This document shows, piece after piece, positions 46,355 to 54,743 of a stretch of 64,000 bases of DNA (the stretch's first letter is position 1; each line of letters begins with the position of its first letter). A program made the translations under genes and the position numbers. Under the pieces are notes generated by a model, which saw only the letters and a list, made by a program, of their open reading frames with translations, had not been told where the DNA came from and ran no database searches. Location: positions 3,086,621 through 3,150,620 of the forward strand of contig CAWAXW010000006.1 of assembly GCA_963786155.1 (NCBI GenBank), given 5' to 3'. Source of the stretch: CAWAXW01 sp963786155. GTDB lineage: Bacteria; Actinomycetota; CADDZG01; WHSQ01.

Positions 46355-47464
46355 ATGCGGGTACTGCAGGTCTACCGCGACTACTTCACGATCCTCCCCG
46401 GGGGGATCGAACGTCACGTCTACGAGCTCGCGCACAACATGCAGGATCTCGGCTCGATGGAAGTGCTCGTCTCCGGGAGGCAGAGAAGATCGCGGACGAT
46501 CGAGGACGGACCCGTGCGGGTGCACCTAGCGGGCGAGTGGGGCCGCATCCAAGGAGTACCGCTGTGTCCCTCGTTCCCGCGCACGGTCCGCAAAGGTCGC
46601 TACGACGTCGTGCACTTCCACTCACCCAATCCAACAGGCGAGCTTGCGGCGCGCCTCGCCGGGAGCTCCACGGCGAGGGTAGCGACCTACCACGCCGACA
46701 CCGAGCGGGGTCGACGCGTGTCCGGACTGCTGAATGGGTTCATGTATTCGATGCTGGCTGCGTGCGACCGTGTGATCGCTTCATCCGAGCAACTCGTGGG
46801 CGCCTCTCCGGTGCTATCGCGCCTTCGTGACAACCAGCCGGAGTCGATCCGCATCATTCCCTTCGGCGTCGACGTGGATCGATTCTCGCCCGGCCCGGGG
46901 ACGATGCGTGCTCTGTGGGGGCCGCGCCCGGTCGTGCTGTTCCTCGGACGCCTCCGCTACTACAAGGGCCTCGACTACCTCATCGAGGCCATGCGCTCAC
47001 TCGACGCAACACTGGTCGTCGCAGGCAACGGACTGGAGGCCGACCGCATAGTCACGATGGGACGACAGGTGCTCGAGGACCGTTTCGTGTGGCTGGGCGA
47101 CGTGGCCGACGATCAGGTCCCCGACATCTATCGAAGCGCCGACGTCTTCTGCCTGCCCTCGTCGAGCAAGGCGGAGGCCTTCGGCATCGCCGCCATGGAG
47201 GCCCTCGCCAGCGGACTGCCCGTAATCACCACGGAGGTCGGAACGGCCACCTCGACCGTGACCGCCGATGGCCTAACCGGTTTTGTCGTCCCGCCGCGGG
47301 ACTCCGAGCCATTGCGCTCGGCCATCGACAAGGTACTGAGCGGCGACGACCTGCGAGCCCGCATGGGCGCCGCGTCCCGAGAGCGAGCCCTCGAAATGTT
47401 CGATCGCAGGATCATGTTCGAGCGCATCGCCGAGGTATACCGAGAGGCGATCGCCCAGAGATGA
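46355..47464 (+). CDS. GT4 family glycosyltransferase
   Basis: 369 residues, GT-B fold. N-terminal domain: MRVLQVYRDYFTILPGGIERHVYEL, YDVVHFHSPNPTGELAA, ATYHADTERG. C-terminal nucleotide-binding domain: IRIIPFGVDVDRFSPG, PVVLFLGRLRYYKGLDYLIEAM, VFCLPSSSKAEAFGIAAMEALASGLPVI (donor-binding E-x7-E region). Resembles mannosyl- or rhamnosyltransferases; donor uncertain. Complete. Confidence 0.92.
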   Translation: MRVLQVYRDYFTILPGGIERHVYELAHNMQDLGSMEVLVSGRQRRSRTIEDGPVRVHLAGEWGRIQGVPLCPSFPRTVRKGRYDVVHFHSPNPTGELAARLAGSSTARVATYHADTERGRRVSGLLNGFMYSMLAACDRVIASSEQLVGASPVLSRLRDNQPESIRIIPFGVDVDRFSPGPGTMRALWGPRPVVLFLGRLRYYKGLDYLIEAMRSLDATLVVAGNGLEADRIVTMGRQVLEDRFVWLGDVADDQVPDIYRSADVFCLPSSSKAEAFGIAAMEALASGLPVITTEVGTATSTVTADGLTGFVVPPRDSEPLRSAIDKVLSGDDLRARMGAASRERALEMFDRRIMFERIAEVYREAIAQR

Positions 47465-47492
47465 GGCACGCTCGGGAGCCGAGACCGAGAGC

Positions 47493-47857
47493 CTAGGGAC
47501 CTCGCGCCACGAAGCAGGTGTAATCCCGCCAGCTCTCAGGATCTGGTCGCGCGGAGAGCACTGCCCCGATCCGTTCTTGGATGAGTCCGAACTCGCTGTG
47601 GTCGATGGCGACCAGGATCGCGCAGCCTGCATGCGGCCTCCCAGCTTCCACCCATTGCCGGCAGATCCGCGAGAAGTCTCACGCGCGTTGAACATGATCA
47701 GGACCCGGTCATCGGCGGCCGCGAGCGCCAGTAGCTCCTCATCCGAGTATCCGTCGAGGCCGCGCTCTTCGTTCACTGCCCTCACGTCGTGCCCTCTATC
47801 CCGGAGCCCCGGGGCGACCCGCCGTCCCGAGACGTGCGCGTCGAGCAGCAGTCTCAC
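47493..47857 (-). CDS. DUF5615/PIN-like toxin candidate (frameshifted)
   Basis: GTG at 47857 starts MRLLLDAHVSGRRVAPGLRDRGHDV with the first acidic residue of PIN-like nucleases, then LDGYSDEELLALAAADDRVLIMFNAR. After an indel near 47675-47682 the next frame continues FSRICRQWVEAGRPHAGCAILV and ends WRDYTCFVARGP, completing a DUF5615 (Mut7-C/PIN-like) fold of about 121 residues. The upstream gene is an antitoxin-like DUF433 protein, five bases away, which fits a toxin-antitoxin pair. Whether the frameshift is real (a dead toxin) or an error is open. Confidence 0.75.
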
Positions 47858-47862
47858 CTACG

Positions 47863-48282
47863 TCAGTCTGCAGACTCAACGATGGCTATCGTTGGGAAGT
47901 CACGGCGCAGGTCCTCGACCGACCGTCTGTTCTCGCCTATTGCCTGATCGATCTCCTCGGGATAGTCGCGGTAGTAGGCGAGAGCGGTTGTGACCTGACC
48001 TTCGTCGACGTCGGTTTCGGCAACCATTCTCTCAGTCGAGCCGAAGTCTTGCAGCGCTTGAATGAGCTCCCAAACGTCGAGCCCAGTTCCTTGCACCCAC
48101 GGCCGCCGGTTCCAATCGTCACCGCGGAACGAGATACCGGGAAAGCGCCGGCAGCGGAGCGCCTCGTCTGCGAGTGCCTCGAGAACCGCCCCTTTGCTCC
48201 GGCGGGTCCGCCTGGCCTCCTCGGAGATCAAGGAACTGAGGCGAGGTGAGAGCCGGATGCTGAATGGCTTGGTGGGAACCAT
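47863..48282 (-). CDS. DUF433-type antitoxin with N-terminal ribbon-helix-helix
   Basis: 139 residues from ATG 48282. The N-terminus (FSIRLSPRLSSLISEEARRTRRSKGAVLEALADEAL) is a ribbon-helix-helix-type DNA-binding segment; the C-terminal part (WVQGTGLDVWELIQALQDFGSTERMVAETDVDEGQVTTALAYYRDYPEEID) is a DUF433 helix-turn-helix module. DUF433 and DUF5615 genes are commonly paired as predicted toxin-antitoxin systems. A TACAAT box lies seven bases before the ATG. Confidence 0.85.
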   Translation of the reverse strand: MVPTKPFSIRLSPRLSSLISEEARRTRRSKGAVLEALADEALRCRRFPGISFRGDDWNRRPWVQGTGLDVWELIQALQDFGSTERMVAETDVDEGQVTTALAYYRDYPEEIDQAIGENRRSVEDLRRDFPTIAIVESAD

Positions 48283-48288
48283 GACTAC

Positions 48289-48294
48289 ATTGTA
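48289..48294 (-). promoter_or_regulatory. -10 box of the antitoxin gene, probably leaderless
   Basis: TACAAT on the minus strand, six bases before ATG 48282, so transcription should start at the ATG. The box is part of the odd palindrome TACATTGTA (48286-48294), a plausible site for autorepression by the antitoxin's ribbon-helix-helix. No clear -35 hexamer. Confidence 0.45.
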
Positions 48295-48351
48295 TGACAG
48301 GGAAAACAAAGAAATGTCTCCGAGGCGTGCCGCGAGCCCGACAATAGGCGG

Positions 48352-48477
48352 ATGGAAGACAGGCAGGAGATAGATGAGGCCATCATCCAGGGCTACGAGC
48401 GCATCCCCCCAACAGCTGAAGAGGAAGCCGCGGCCCTCGAATCTCTGCGCGATTCAATCGTAGAAGAGCCGTGGTGA
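48352..48477 (+). CDS. Small acidic protein resembling the C-terminus of a MazE-type antitoxin
   Basis: A 41-residue frame beginning MEDRQEIDEAIIQGYERIPP and ending SLRDSIVEEPW. The ID.AI..GY.R.PPT.EE and final EEPW pattern matches the toxin-neutralising tail of MazE/CopG-like antitoxins, but the DNA-binding N-terminal half is missing and no toxin follows. It may be a decayed remnant or a stand-alone antitoxin. Very short, so caution. Confidence 0.45.
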   Translation: MEDRQEIDEAIIQGYERIPPTAEEEAAALESLRDSIVEEPW

Positions 48478-48499
48478 CAGCTCGTTTAGCGCTCGACGC

Positions 48500-48616
48500 C
48501 TACCACTCGCTCCGTAGCAGCGCCAGCCGACCGGCCTCGACCACCCACGGATCGGGCTGTCGGTCGACCTCGTCGAGCGCTTCGTCCATTGCTTTAGTGA
48601 CGTTCTCGGTGTCCAT
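48500..48616 (-). CDS. Small protein of the antitoxin-like type
   Basis: 38 residues: MDTENVTKAMDEALDEVDRQ, then DPWVVEAGRLALLRSEW. Acidic helix followed by a Trp-containing tail, reminiscent of short antitoxins in VapB-like loci. No partner toxin adjacent. Supported only by its composition and its place in a 1.1-kb island of antitoxin-like genes. Confidence 0.35.
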   Translation of the reverse strand: MDTENVTKAMDEALDEVDRQPDPWVVEAGRLALLRSEW

Positions 48617-48651
48617 AGTCTGAGAATAACTGCGGTGAGGAGCGCCAGGCG

Positions 48652-51009
48652 ATGAAATCGGCTAACGCTGGGGCTACAACCACGCGGCCCGACTCGACCG
48701 CCCCTGGAGCCGCAGAGAAGCGTTCCTGGCCCTCTCTCAGCGGAGTCGTGGTCGCTTTGGCGCTGTTGCTCCTTGCGGTGCCCGCTCCACCTCTTCTGAT
48801 CTTCGATGGGCTGCCGTGGAGCGATCCTTTCGAGGCGGGGGCTCTTCTCGTCCTGATGTTGGCGGCGATCCCTTCGTTGCGGGCCCAGGTCGTCGAGCTG
48901 CTGGGGGACCGGGAGCGCACTGTCTCGATGATCTTGGTCGCGGTCATCGGCGTCGCGATCGTCGCCAAGATCGCGCTTCTCGCGTTCGGAGCTACCGGGG
49001 GGTTCCGCGCTTGCTACCGGGCTCTCGATATCGACGCGGATGGTTGTGCGGCTTCTTACGAGGATGAATGGAACCTCTCGGATGCCACTCGCACAGATCG
49101 GGTCATCGACTTCGGCGACCCCGACGGCGGTCAGCCACCCGCCGGACTCTTCGAGAGCAACTGGAACATCGGATTCATGAACGACACCCGGCTCAACTAC
49201 TACCTTCCCGACGAGCCTTCGCGCGGCCGCCTCCCCCTCGAAGCGACCTGGGAGGCCGACATCGATCCTTCCGAGCCCACCACGCTCACGCTCGCGTACG
49301 TGGGGGAGGGGTCGGTGACCATCGACGAAACGACGCAGGAGTTGGAGGAGGCATACGAGGCGACGGGTGAAGCGACGATCGAGCTTCAGCCGGGCGCCGA
49401 GGCCCTCACGATCGCCTATCGCTGGGACGAAGAGGTGACAGCCGCCGAGGAGTCGACCGAGCCGTATGCGTTCGCCTCGCTCACCGACGACTCCGGGGAG
49501 CCATTCGCCCCGTCTTCGGGCCGGATGCCGGGGCTCGTCCTCGATCTAGTCATCGCGCTGGTGCTGGTCGCCATCGCGGCCGGGATAGTGGCTGCGTTAA
49601 TGCCAGTCGCTTTCGCTCTGGCCGGTATCGCGGTCTTCGGAGTGCTCGCGTTCGCGCAGCCCGACTTCTTGGTTCTGCCACTGGGCGTCTGGTTGATCGC
49701 GGTCGCTCTCGCCTGGATGGTTTGCCTCGCCGTACCGCTCAGGATCGAGAGGACGCACGTGCTCGCGCTGGGTCTGATAGCGGTCGTCGTCCTGATCGTT
49801 GCCCGTGAGGTCGAGGCGATCGGCTCTTTCGGATCGGTGATCTATCGCGCCGGTGGAAGCGATTTCCTGACTTACGAGAACGATGCGCGCACGATGCTCA
49901 CGACCGGGTCGTTGCGCGGTGGAGATGACGTCTTCATCTACTCGCCCGGGTACCGATACGTCTTGTTCCTGCTCCACGGGCTCTTCGGCGAGGCCGACGT
50001 GCTTCCGACCGGCGTCTCGATCTTGCTACTGGTCGTGGGGGCGGTAGCTTGCGCCGCTGCCCTCGTTCGAAGCGTTGGTTTGCCGCAAGCGGTCCTGGAC
50101 AGGTTGCGCCCGTTGCTCGTGGTCGAGCCCCGACCCAAGAAGCGCAAGCCTTCCGAGAGGGCCCCGCGCACCGATGACCTGATAACGATCCCCACGGTCA
50201 TAGTGGCAGCACTGCTCGTCGCCACGTCTGCATCGGACGCGATCGCGACGATGATCCGGAGCCCATTGAGCGAAGCCCCCACCTGGATCGTGCTGCCCGC
50301 CGCATTCACGTTGATGTTCTTGTCGGCGCGTCCCGGGCACTGGCTGGCCGGGGGCGCGCTGATCGGCGTGGCGGCGACGATCCGATCCGAGCAGGTCCCT
50401 GCATTAGCCGTGCTCTTGCTGGCCTTCGTGCTCAAACGACTCGCGACGAGGCCCGAAGAGTCGACGAGCCGGCTCACGGTCCTCGCTCCCGTCGCGGTGG
50501 CGGTCGTTGTCGCCGCGCTCCCCGGCGTGCACAACCTTTACTACGGAGACGAGCTCAGGTTCCTTCCGAACACCCCTCAGCTGCCGGTCAACTTCCCGCT
50601 CGCGGTCGGCGACCTGCCGTCGGTCTTCTCCGACTCGGAGGTACGAGCGACGTTCGTGAGCCAGGTGAAGGGCGTCCTCTACGTCGAAGCCGACCCCGTC
50701 ATCGACCCCGCCACCTACCCGGGCGGCATCCTCCCGGTGACGATCCATTTCGTGCAGCTCGCATGGCTGTTCGTCGTCGTGATGATGGTGCGCTCGTGGT
50801 CGAGGTTCGCGTGGCACGACCGGCTGCTGGTGGCCCTGCCGGCCGCCTACCTGATCCCACACGTGTTCATCCAGGTGTACGTGTATTACCCCCGCCACAT
50901 AATCGCCGGCTACCTGGCGATGGCTATCGCCTCCTTGTGGGGACTAAGCCGCCTGGCCGAGGTCCGCAAGGAACAGGCACCCCCCCGGGCCCGATCGCGC
51001 TCGCGCTAG
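48652..51009 (+). CDS. Large GT-C-like membrane protein with extracytoplasmic insert
   Basis: 785 residues. Two N-terminal membrane segments, then a roughly 190-residue extracytoplasmic region (about 120-300; GFRACYRALDIDADGCAASYEDEW, SNWNIGFMNDTRLNYYLPDEP, beta-rich middle), then about eleven more helices and an Arg/Ser C-terminus. Loop IYRAGGSDFLTYENDARTML after a helix contains the acidic pair expected of GT-C enzymes, followed by FIYSPGYRYVLFLLHGLFG. Probably an integral glycosyltransferase; no precise family. GC-rich and complete. Confidence 0.65.
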   Translation: MKSANAGATTTRPDSTAPGAAEKRSWPSLSGVVVALALLLLAVPAPPLLIFDGLPWSDPFEAGALLVLMLAAIPSLRAQVVELLGDRERTVSMILVAVIGVAIVAKIALLAFGATGGFRACYRALDIDADGCAASYEDEWNLSDATRTDRVIDFGDPDGGQPPAGLFESNWNIGFMNDTRLNYYLPDEPSRGRLPLEATWEADIDPSEPTTLTLAYVGEGSVTIDETTQELEEAYEATGEATIELQPGAEALTIAYRWDEEVTAAEESTEPYAFASLTDDSGEPFAPSSGRMPGLVLDLVIALVLVAIAAGIVAALMPVAFALAGIAVFGVLAFAQPDFLVLPLGVWLIAVALAWMVCLAVPLRIERTHVLALGLIAVVVLIVAREVEAIGSFGSVIYRAGGSDFLTYENDARTMLTTGSLRGGDDVFIYSPGYRYVLFLLHGLFGEADVLPTGVSILLLVVGAVACAAALVRSVGLPQAVLDRLRPLLVVEPRPKKRKPSERAPRTDDLITIPTVIVAALLVATSASDAIATMIRSPLSEAPTWIVLPAAFTLMFLSARPGHWLAGGALIGVAATIRSEQVPALAVLLLAFVLKRLATRPEESTSRLTVLAPVAVAVVVAALPGVHNLYYGDELRFLPNTPQLPVNFPLAVGDLPSVFSDSEVRATFVSQVKGVLYVEADPVIDPATYPGGILPVTIHFVQLAWLFVVVMMVRSWSRFAWHDRLLVALPAAYLIPHVFIQVYVYYPRHIIAGYLAMAIASLWGLSRLAEVRKEQAPPRARSRSR

Positions 51010-51012
51010 CAA

Positions 51013-51059
51013 GACTTCGGACTCCACTTAGAGTCCATCCCCGATGAAACGACTGGTTC
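51013..51059 (+). repeat. Direct repeat copy 1 (47 bp), contains ATG remnant of the ligase gene
   Basis: 45 of 47 bases match 52008-52054. It holds GGACTCCACTTAGAGTCC (6-bp arms, 51019-51036) and ATGAAACGACTGGTTC, the same start as the ligase gene at 52039, but this copy runs only 12 codons (MKRLVPPAGLPS) to a stop. It begins three bases after the upstream membrane-protein stop. Confidence 0.85.
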
Positions 51060-51078
51060 CACCCGCGGGTCTGCCCTC

Positions 51079-52026
51079 GTGACCAGAGCGCTCGTTACTG
51101 GAGGGTCCGGGTTCCTTGGGTCTCACCTCTGCCGCCGTCTGCTTGCGGAGGGGTGGGAGGTCGTCGTACTCGACTCTCTTCTTACGGGAGACGCCGCCAA
51201 CATCCAGGAGCTCTTGGAACACTCAGCGTTTCACTTCGAGCACTACGACGTCACCAACTACATCTATGTCCCCGGCCAGGTCGATTGGGTCTTCCACCTT
51301 GCGTCACCCGCGTCGCCGGTCGACTATCTCGAGCACCCGATACATACGCTCAAGGTCGGAGCGCTGGGAACGCTCAGAGCTCTGGGCTTTGCCAAGGCCA
51401 GAGGCGCTCGGTTCTTCCTCGCTTCTACTTCCGAGGTCTATGGCGACCCCGAACAGCATCCGCAGACCGAGAGCTACTGGGGCAACGTGAATCCGATCGG
51501 TCCCCGAGGTGTCTACGACGAGGCCAAGCGCTTCGCTGAAGCGATGGTCATGGCCTACCACCGGAGCCACGGCGTGGACGTTCGGATCGTGCGCATCTTC
51601 AACACCTACGGCCCTCGGATGCGTCGCGCCGACGGACGAGCCGTCCCGAATTTCATCGAGCAAGCCCTGACGGGCAAGCCCCTGACGGTCCACGGTGATG
51701 GAACGCAGACGAGATCGCTGTGCTACGTCGATGATCTGATCGAAGGCTTCTGGAAGCTTGCGAACTCCGAGCTCGTCGAGCCGACCAATCTGGGCAACCC
51801 GGAAGAGATCAGCGTGCTGGAGCTGGCAAAGCTCATCAACAAGGTAGCGGGTGGCAAGTCATCGATCGAGTTCCTTGACCGGCCGGTCGACGACCCGGAG
51901 GTCCGCCGGCCGGACATCTCGCGCGCTGAACGTGAGCTTGGGTGGCGACCCGAAGTCAACCTCGAGCAGGGCCTCAAGCGCACGATTGAGTGGGCTCGCA
52001 CGGCCTGGACTTCAGACTCCACTTAG
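51079..52026 (+). CDS. UDP-glucuronate decarboxylase (UDP-xylose synthase)-like SDR
   Basis: 315 residues from GTG 51079. Motifs typical of UXS: TRALVTGGSGFLGSHLCRRLL, HLASPASPVDYLEHPIHTLKVG, FFLASTSEVYGDPEQHPQTE, GPRGVYDEAKRFAEAM (Tyr, Lys) and RIFNTYGPRMRRADGRAVPNF. UXS converts UDP-glucuronate to UDP-xylose, so it could act after the nucleotide-sugar dehydrogenase at 39-40 kb. The gene lies between two 47-bp direct repeats, and its last codons are inside the second one. Confidence 0.9.
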   Translation: MTRALVTGGSGFLGSHLCRRLLAEGWEVVVLDSLLTGDAANIQELLEHSAFHFEHYDVTNYIYVPGQVDWVFHLASPASPVDYLEHPIHTLKVGALGTLRALGFAKARGARFFLASTSEVYGDPEQHPQTESYWGNVNPIGPRGVYDEAKRFAEAMVMAYHRSHGVDVRIVRIFNTYGPRMRRADGRAVPNFIEQALTGKPLTVHGDGTQTRSLCYVDDLIEGFWKLANSELVEPTNLGNPEEISVLELAKLINKVAGGKSSIEFLDRPVDDPEVRRPDISRAERELGWRPEVNLEQGLKRTIEWARTAWTSDST

Positions 52027-52054
52027 AGTCCATCCCCGATGAAGCGACTGGTTC
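52008..52054 (+). repeat. Direct repeat copy 2 (47 bp), spans SDR end and ligase start
   Basis: Includes the last six codons and stop of the UXS-like gene, the 12-base gap, and the first five codons of the ligase (MKRLV). The differences from copy 1 are at two bases only. The hairpin arms are one pair shorter than in copy 1 (GACTC/GAGTC). Confidence 0.85.
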
Positions 52055-54048
52055 TCGAGCGCGGCCCGGTGTGGAGACGGACGATCCTTCTCGTGCTGGT
52101 CGTAGGTGTGCCAATCCTGTTCCACCGCTCCCTCTTCGACCCCTTCAACGTCCCCAAGCTGTCGTTGCTGATGGCGGGCACCGCCGTGGTGGCGTCGATC
52201 AGGTTGATCGAGATCATCCAGGGGGCCGCGGTCGCAGGTCTCCGCCGCTTGTTGGTGCCGGCCGCCGCGATCGGCATCCCTCTGATCGTCGCTTGGGTGT
52301 TCACCCCATACCGCGGCTACTCGCTAATGGGGTTTTACGGCCGCTTCCAGGGCCTGATCCCCTATCTGACGGTCATCCTGTTCGGGATCCTTCTCGCCGA
52401 TGCCTTTGAAGGCCGAGCCCACCAGCTCGCATGGGGCTTCGCCTCTGCGGGGGCGTTCATGGGCTTCTACGCCCTCATCCAGTGGATGGGTTGGGACCCC
52501 TACGACTGGAGCCTTCCGGGCGAGGACCCCGACAGCATCCTGGTGGGACTGTCCACCACCGGAAACCCGAACTTCACGGGCGGCTTTCTCGGGGTGGCTC
52601 TCCCGGTCACTGCGGGGCTGCTCCTGTACGACAAGAGACGGCGCATAACGCTCGGAGTGATGCTGGCGCTCATCACCGGAGGCTGGATCGTCGCCAGCAG
52701 CCAGGGCGCCTGGGGAGCTGGCGTGGCCGGAACGCTTGTGACCGTCAGCTTCTTCGTCGCGCCCCGGGCCCGCTGGGCTCGCCCCGTGGCGCTGGGCCTT
52801 GCGGTTGTGGCCGCTTCGATCGCCGTCGGCTCTGTGGTCTTCAGCATCATCCAGCCGGACAACACGATCACATCGGAGACGGTGAAGTCCCGAGGCGACT
52901 GGTGGCTGACGGCCACCGACATGTGGCTCGACCACCCGGTCGTGGGCCGGGGCCCCAACACGTTCGCGCTCGAAGGCCCTTCATACCGACCAGAGCGAGA
53001 TGCGGCGAAACTGGCCTTCGCTATCGCGGACGACCCCCACTCGGTCTTCTTCGCGATGCTGACGGCAGCGGGGATCCTTGGAGGGCTCGGCTTCCTGGTG
53101 GCGCTCGGATGGGTGGTTCTACAGGCGTTGAAAGTCAAACCCGAGCAAACCCTGGCGGCCGCCTTCCTGGGAGGCCTCGTGGCCTATTTCGTGCAGGCGA
53201 TCGTCAGCATCGACGAACTTTCTCTGAGGTTGGCGTTCTGGACGACCGCAGCGGGGCTCGTGGCGGCTCTTCAGCCGGCGATCAGGGAGCGCGCGGGGGC
53301 GAGACGCCGGTCCCGCAAGAAGCGTCGTCGTTCGAAGGAGCCGTTGAGGGCCCCGGTTGCCGTCGCGCTGGTAGCAATCCTCCCTCTGGCTGCCTTGTGG
53401 TGGAGCGGCCGGGTGGTCTTGGCCGATGGCCGCCTGCAGCAGGGCATGATCCTGTTCGGCGGAGGGACTCCCGACACCGCCCAGATCGAGTTCGACGGCG
53501 CTCTCGCGATGCGAGACGAGCTCCGCTACAGAGAGACGATCGGCTTCCAGCAGGGGCAGGTGGCCTTGGGCTTGGGCGAGCAGGAGCCAGAAGAGGCCGA
53601 GAAATGGATCGAGGCCGCTCGGCAGTCGTATGCCCCCTTCACCGAAGACATCCCCTATGTCAACGCGTTGGTCTCCTGGGGGCGCGTCCTTCTGTCGTAT
53701 TCACGCTTCGACCCGGAGGCCGCCGGAGAAGCGCTCGAGGTCTACGAGCGGGCCATGGAGATTGACCCCTTGAATCCGCTCTTACGAGTAGAGATGGCGG
53801 ACGCCTTGGGCTCTATGAGCCGCTATAAGGAAGTTGTCGACGTCCTGGAACCCGCCCGAGAGAACGCTGATCTCTTCCCGTCATTCTGGGGAGCGCTAGC
53901 ACTCGCGTACCACGCCCTGGGAGAGACCGAAAAGGCAGACGAGGCTCTGGCTAGGGGCGAGGCAATCGCACCGGAGGATGCGCACGTGCAGGGGGCGCGC
54001 TCTACGATCCATCCCAGTCCGGTGCCAGCACCCACCCCGACGCCCTAG
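52039..54048 (+). CDS. O-antigen ligase/polymerase-like (Wzy/WaaL) membrane protein with TPR tail
   Basis: 669 residues. About twelve membrane helices (up to about residue 410) with the O-antigen ligase signature in the large external loop: WLTATDMWLDHPVVGRGPNTFAL. The C-terminal 220 residues are helical repeats of TPR type (ALEVYERAMEIDPLNPLLRVEMADALG, FWGALALAYHALGETEKADEAL) ending in a Pro/Thr tail. Such proteins join or polymerise lipid-linked glycans outside the cell. ATG at 52039 lies in the direct repeat. Confidence 0.85.
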   Translation: MKRLVLERGPVWRRTILLVLVVGVPILFHRSLFDPFNVPKLSLLMAGTAVVASIRLIEIIQGAAVAGLRRLLVPAAAIGIPLIVAWVFTPYRGYSLMGFYGRFQGLIPYLTVILFGILLADAFEGRAHQLAWGFASAGAFMGFYALIQWMGWDPYDWSLPGEDPDSILVGLSTTGNPNFTGGFLGVALPVTAGLLLYDKRRRITLGVMLALITGGWIVASSQGAWGAGVAGTLVTVSFFVAPRARWARPVALGLAVVAASIAVGSVVFSIIQPDNTITSETVKSRGDWWLTATDMWLDHPVVGRGPNTFALEGPSYRPERDAAKLAFAIADDPHSVFFAMLTAAGILGGLGFLVALGWVVLQALKVKPEQTLAAAFLGGLVAYFVQAIVSIDELSLRLAFWTTAAGLVAALQPAIRERAGARRRSRKKRRRSKEPLRAPVAVALVAILPLAALWWSGRVVLADGRLQQGMILFGGGTPDTAQIEFDGALAMRDELRYRETIGFQQGQVALGLGEQEPEEAEKWIEAARQSYAPFTEDIPYVNALVSWGRVLLSYSRFDPEAAGEALEVYERAMEIDPLNPLLRVEMADALGSMSRYKEVVDVLEPARENADLFPSFWGALALAYHALGETEKADEALARGEAIAPEDAHVQGARSTIHPSPVPAPTPTP

Positions 54049-54056
54049 TTCGCAGA

Positions 54057-54698
54057 TCAGTAGTCCTCGCTCGACCCACTCCCTTGGTCTTCGCCGCCTG
54101 AAGTTTTGCCCTTCCCCTTGTATTCCTTGAAGTAAGCCTTTCGGTCCTGGACGGCCAAGAGGACCCCTTGCATTCCTTGGCCCTCGTGGAACCTGCAGAA
54201 GAAGTCGTGCCTCTGGCCCGATGCGGGGAATGAGATGCCGATGGTCTGTGTCGCCCCGGGCTCGATGACCTCGTTGATCTTGAGGTTGGGGATCGTCAGC
54301 GAGTGCTTCTGTGCCCCCTCGTTGTGTACCTCTAGGAGCAACCCCCGCTGGAACTGACCGAATACCACGGTGGGTTCGAAGTAGAAGTCATCCACCTCGA
54401 ACTCGAGTGGCTCCTTGGGGCTCTCGTCCCAAATCGTGATGATCCCGTGATCGTCGACGTCGGCCTGCAAAATCTTGTCGACCGTGGAGGCATCGTCTGG
54501 AAGGCTCGAGCCGTCATTTTCCCCGCCTCCGTCCTCACCGTTCTCTTCCGCTTGGCCGTCGTCATCGGTTTCGCTTTCGTCGGGTTCGGGGCTCTCGACG
54601 GGCTCAGCTACTTCACTAGGTGTTTCTGAATCGCCTCCCGAATCGCAGGCCGCGAACAGTAGAAGCATCAATGCAAGGGCTACGGATGTCCTTTTCAT
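54057..54698 (-). CDS. Blue-copper (cupredoxin) lipoprotein
   Basis: 213 residues. Lipobox LLLFAAC puts the lipid on C19. An acidic Glu/Asp/Ser-rich linker (about 20-75) precedes a cupredoxin domain with a likely type 1 copper site: His in QKHSLTI and Cys, His, Met in FFCRFHEGQGM. C-terminus Lys/Gly/Ser-rich. It could shuttle electrons at the outer face of the membrane; partner unknown. Convergent with the ligase, eight bases apart. Confidence 0.85.
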   Translation of the reverse strand: MKRTSVALALMLLLFAACDSGGDSETPSEVAEPVESPEPDESETDDDGQAEENGEDGGGENDGSSLPDDASTVDKILQADVDDHGIITIWDESPKEPLEFEVDDFYFEPTVVFGQFQRGLLLEVHNEGAQKHSLTIPNLKINEVIEPGATQTIGISFPASGQRHDFFCRFHEGQGMQGVLLAVQDRKAYFKEYKGKGKTSGGEDQGSGSSEDY

Positions 54699-54743
54699 GG
54701 GAGGGGACCATAACGCGCTGTGGGATTTACAAGATTCACACCG

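Noticed and set aside
47466..47485. Small hairpin CTCGG/CCGAG after the GT4 gene as terminator
   Set aside because: Five-base stem with no T run.
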